NCBI GenBank assembly: GCA_910587475.1
Contig: CAJUMR010000011.1
Span: 1 to 64,000 of the forward strand
Length of the DNA: 64,000 nt
Direction: 5' to 3'
From: an uncultured Muribaculaceae bacterium
Lineage (GTDB): Bacteria; Bacteroidota; Bacteroidia; Bacteroidales; Muribaculaceae
Position 1 is the first letter of the stretch. The number at the start of each line of letters is the position of its first letter. Below the pieces are notes generated by a model. The model worked only from the letters and a program-made list of their open reading frames with translations. It had not been told where the DNA came from and ran no database searches. Made by a program: the position numbers and the translations under genes. Below are positions 61,189 through 64,000 of the stretch, piece after piece.

Positions 61189-61719
61189 TCAGAACTTCAC
61201 CTCGAATGACTGACGGGGAAGTGTCGGAGAGCACACTATGATGGTGAACGATCCGGAGTTGTCGAAGCGCATCCCCCGGCTCACTGACGACCATACTCTT
61301 TCACACGTCTCCGACCCTCCGTGAGCCTTGTCGGGAAAAACGACCACCGCCCGCTGTCCGACACTGCCGACCGCCTGACTGTCATCATTGACAATCACCA
61401 TGTCGGCTTCTGCTGGATCTCCGGTCACTTTCACTGTGCTACGCGCCGCCTTCACAGCTGCGACTTCTGCATCTGCATGACGCTCTCCGACGATAGCAAC
61501 CGTCGCCGGATTGAACCTCACGGCTATACGGAACAACAGTCTGAGGCGGCGCAGCCTGATGCTCTCGGCCGCGGCTTTGGCATCAAGACTGTCGTAGGCA
61601 TAATAAGGGAGTCGCTCGCGAAGGGTGCGGGTGATGAAATCGTAGGCAAACGGCGAATGGATGCCGAAGCCTCGCCCATGGCGCCAACGCTTGTAGCGCC
61701 TTACTAAATCAATTTGCAT
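61189..61719 (-). CDS. Degenerate class I methyltransferase-like protein
   Basis: 176-aa protein from the ATG at 61719, which overlaps the YfhO-family stop by 16 bp. The N-terminus RRYKRWRHGRGFGIHSPFAYDFIT matches a Bacteroidetes SAM-methyltransferase family that normally goes on with a glycine-rich SAM loop (EIGTSLG type). Here the expected place reads NPATVAIVGERHADAEV without that loop, and the C-terminal half is short. It may be a degenerate or noncatalytic relative. Its 3' end abuts glgB. Confidence 0.6.
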   Translation of the reverse strand: MQIDLVRRYKRWRHGRGFGIHSPFAYDFITRTLRERLPYYAYDSLDAKAAAESIRLRRLRLLFRIAVRFNPATVAIVGERHADAEVAAVKAARSTVKVTGDPAEADMVIVNDDSQAVGSVGQRAVVVFPDKAHGGSETCERVWSSVSRGMRFDNSGSFTIIVCSPTLPRQSFEVKF

Positions 61720-64000
61720 CGGGTCGCAGCAATGAACATTCCGCCCAAGCAGAGAAGATAGATCAAAGTCACACAGGCATATGCGATTGCCGAACATGTG
61801 TGGATCGACTGCGGATCAAATGTCATGACAATCTCATGACTTCCGGCCGGAATCGCCATAGCTCGCAGCAGATAGTTGACCCTGCCGAGTTCGACCGGAT
61901 CGCCATCGACCGTTGCATGCCATCCCCAGGGGAAATAGACTTCAGAGAACACTCCGAGACCACCGTTGGCGGTCTCCACATGATACTTGAGGGTATTGGG
62001 GCTGTAAGATGTCAACCATATCGAATCTCCGGGCACAAGCGAAGGCACTTCGTCGCCGAGAACTCCGCTGAAACGGCTGTCGGCTACGGCCTCGCGGGCC
62101 GGATCAATCTGACCGAGCGCTTCCATCTCGGCATCAGCTCCGTCGACATACCTTATATCGCCGACGAGCCACGCATTGCCAAGCGCATGATCGTTGACCT
62201 CGACCGGATAGTCTTTGTCTCCGGTGATCACATACCTGACATTAAGCATGTCGAGCACTCCATAGTTGGCCGCCGCATCGCGCACAGGCTGACCATAGGT
62301 GGCCAACACCGAATCATTGCGCAGCTCGGGATAGTAACCCAGAGCGAGCACCGGCCTGAGGCGCCGCTGGATCAGATCCTCATAGCGGTTGAGTTTCGCT
62401 GCATGATAGCCGCCGACCATCTTGTGATAGTACGATCTGTCGGGCAGGTCGAAACCCGGAATGTCGAGCACCCTGTAGTGCGGATCCTTGTCTTCGAGAA
62501 TCGCACGGTCGATATCATCGGCCGCAATATACTGATCCTGAGTGGCCACTGCAGGTGTGAAACTCGAATGTGATATGTATCGTTTGTCGACGCCATAGAG
62601 GTCGATCAGCACCAGAGCGGCGATGACAAGGGTCGCACCCGAGGCTTTGATCGTGCCGCGGCATGCAAAAAACATCGCTACAAAACCGAGTGCGATGAAT
62701 ATCAGCGACCGGAGACCGTCGGCCTTAACAAGACCGTAGCGCAGCGCCTCGATAGCCGAAACGTTGACCGGATTTGAGAGTGAGTACTGATAGACTGCCG
62801 CATCGGCTTGCTGACGGTCCATGCCATACTGCGAAGCCATCTCCATGACCTGACGCTGAATATTCTGAGCCACCGAATGATCGCCCGACGTGATCGCCGG
62901 ACCGAAAACCGACGGTGCCACAACTGCGATAAGACACACTGCCGCCGACAGACCGAACGACCAGCACAGCGGCGCCTTGAACCGCTTCAACGCATCGGGC
63001 GTAGTCATCATCGTGTGCAAAGCCATCACTGCCAGCAGAGGCATAGTGAATTCGGCTATGACCAGGATGCTTTCGACAGCCCTGAACTTGTTGTAAAGCG
63101 GGAAATTATAGATCATCAGATCAGTCAGAGACTCGAAATTGCGCCCGAGAGCCAAAAGCACCGACAAAAGCGTGACAGCGAGCAGCGCCCACTTCACCGG
63201 TCCGCGGACAATGAAACATCCGAGCAAAAACAAAGCAAAGATCAACGCTCCGACATAAACCGGGCCGTTAGTACCCTCCGAATCGTTGAAATACTGGCTC
63301 AGATAAGGCAGCATCGCCACCTTTCCTTCATACTGCGCGGCATCGGGCAACTTGTCGAGCCCGAGATAAGTCATCTGGCCGTTTTCCGGACGGGCCGACG
63401 CCCCACCCTTGATGTTGGGCACGAGCAGAGAGAATGTCTCGGCGCGGCCATAGCTCCAACCGACGATCTGATCATAGGGCATTCCGCCCGTCGGCGCCAC
63501 CGCATCGGCGTTGTCGCCCTCTTCGCCTGAGGTCAAAGGCGTAAGCTCAGACTGCGAGCGCTTTGTCTCCTTGGCATATTCATAGGTGTTGTAGATGCTC
63601 GGCAAATTTGCTCCGATGGCCAGGCAGCCCGCACCGATGGTCACAGCTGTGGCCACAGCCCAACGCCGGAGCGACTTTGTCCTGTAGGCTTCGACAAACC
63701 ATGCGATGACAAGCGCAGCCATCACGAAGAAGAAATAATAAGACATCTGCGGATGGTTGGCATTGAGCTGCATCATCGCAAACAGCGACAGCATCGCCGC
63801 ACCGCCGACATAGCGGCCGCGGTAGACAAGCATCAGACCGGCGATCGTCGGAGGAATATACGACAAGGCGATAAACTTCCATATATGACCGGCACCGATG
63901 ATTATTATAAAGTAAGTGGAAAATCCCCACGCTATCGAACCGAGTAATGCATAGTACCACCTCATCTTCATCACAAACATCAGAATGAGGAAGCCAAACA
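61704..64000 (-). CDS. YfhO-family membrane protein, 5' end outside window
   Basis: The frame is still open at the window edge, so the N-terminus is missing; at least 765 residues are present. Many membrane segments fill the first 470 residues, with AFVEAYRTKSLRR-type loops, a periplasmic part (about 500-720) with YHKMVGGYHAAKLNRYEDLI and GLGVFSEVYFPWGWHATVDG (YfhO hallmark blocks), and a last membrane helix (AYACVTLIYLLCLGGMFI). YfhO proteins are large GT-C-like membrane proteins linked to glycosylation of teichoic acid or lipids in other phyla; the substrate here is unknown. Confidence 0.82.
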   Translation of the reverse strand, partial: FGFLILMFVMKMRWYYALLGSIAWGFSTYFIIIIGAGHIWKFIALSYIPPTIAGLMLVYRGRYVGGAAMLSLFAMMQLNANHPQMSYYFFFVMAALVIAWFVEAYRTKSLRRWAVATAVTIGAGCLAIGANLPSIYNTYEYAKETKRSQSELTPLTSGEEGDNADAVAPTGGMPYDQIVGWSYGRAETFSLLVPNIKGGASARPENGQMTYLGLDKLPDAAQYEGKVAMLPYLSQYFNDSEGTNGPVYVGALIFALFLLGCFIVRGPVKWALLAVTLLSVLLALGRNFESLTDLMIYNFPLYNKFRAVESILVIAEFTMPLLAVMALHTMMTTPDALKRFKAPLCWSFGLSAAVCLIAVVAPSVFGPAITSGDHSVAQNIQRQVMEMASQYGMDRQQADAAVYQYSLSNPVNVSAIEALRYGLVKADGLRSLIFIALGFVAMFFACRGTIKASGATLVIAALVLIDLYGVDKRYISHSSFTPAVATQDQYIAADDIDRAILEDKDPHYRVLDIPGFDLPDRSYYHKMVGGYHAAKLNRYEDLIQRRLRPVLALGYYPELRNDSVLATYGQPVRDAAANYGVLDMLNVRYVITGDKDYPVEVNDHALGNAWLVGDIRYVDGADAEMEALGQIDPAREAVADSRFSGVLGDEVPSLVPGDSIWLTSYSPNTLKYHVETANGGLGVFSEVYFPWGWHATVDGDPVELGRVNYLLRAMAIPAGSHEIVMTFDPQSIHTCSAIAYACVTLIYLLCLGGMFIAATRCKLI

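Noticed and set aside
1..64000. Mobile elements, prophage or CRISPR
   Set aside because: No transposase, integrase, recombinase, phage structural gene, terminal inverted-repeat pair or regularly spaced short repeats were seen.

Overview
The window looks like chromosome from a gut-type Bacteroidales bacterium, most likely Muribaculaceae or a close relative (inference). The evidence is the Bacteroidetes promoter form TTTG-N19..21-TAnnTTTG before many genes, the lack of Shine-Dalgarno sites, type IX secretion (T9SS) sorting domains, gldE-gldD-PPTase synteny, DUF5689/DUF6359 lipoproteins, a BF3164-type lipoprotein and a TonB-dependent receptor. I see no phage, insertion sequence, integrase or CRISPR array. 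The DNA is mostly ordinary housekeeping and envelope genes.

Layout. 310-2948 (+): Na/Pi symporter and an orphan OmpR-type regulator. 3013-9657 (-): a seven-gene run headed by a LexA/C2-like S24 regulator, then RNase HII, TrmB, Mrp, AroQ, a GH3-family enzyme and an alkaline phosphatase. 9889-13846 (-): a TolC-HlyD-MFS efflux operon. 14158-18045 (-): a lipoprotein with LEA-like 11-residue repeats, three FKBP prolyl isomerases aimed at different compartments, and PanB. 18303-20712 (+): gldE, gldD and a phosphopantetheinyl transferase. 20855-25736 (+): two T9SS cargo proteins, the first a large BspA-like LRR protein with a recent tandem duplication and a G10 tract in its promoter. 25928-32000 (+): a DUF2723 membrane protein, a polysaccharide deacetylase and a QueG-YfiH fusion. 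31988-36931 (-): coaX, an outer membrane protein, lptC, a CBS/HlyC protein and an AraC regulator. 37234-40251 (-): an unannotated 36-residue gene, a CapD/PglF-type dehydratase and rubrerythrin. 40388-43723 (+): MazG-like, DeoC, GYF_2 and DUF2752 proteins and a BF3164-like lipoprotein. 43890-44213 (-): a broken HTH regulator. 44348-51816 (+): a TonB receptor with two paralogous DUF5689 lipoproteins. 51942-53773 (+): DUF3822, RsmD and a PepSY-like protein. 53870-58364 (-): four exported proteins. 58415-58907 (-): a probable structured RNA and tRNA-Leu(CAA). 59080-64000: glycogen branching enzyme, facing a degenerate methyltransferase-like gene and an incomplete YfhO-family gene.

How it fits together. 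Most of the window serves the cell envelope: LPS export, surface-polymer sugar modification, efflux, T9SS cargo, TonB uptake and periplasmic folding. The most interesting items are the G10 tract placed where the -33 box of the BspA-like gene should be, the rod-like RNA at 58415-58617, the 36-codon gene at 37234-37344 bracketed by two intrinsic terminators, the QueG-YfiH fusion lacking the YfiH N-terminus, and the HTH gene with an in-frame TGA and a perfect 23-bp palindrome. I did not find a clearly new multi-gene system. All functions are read from motifs and synteny; no database search was run.
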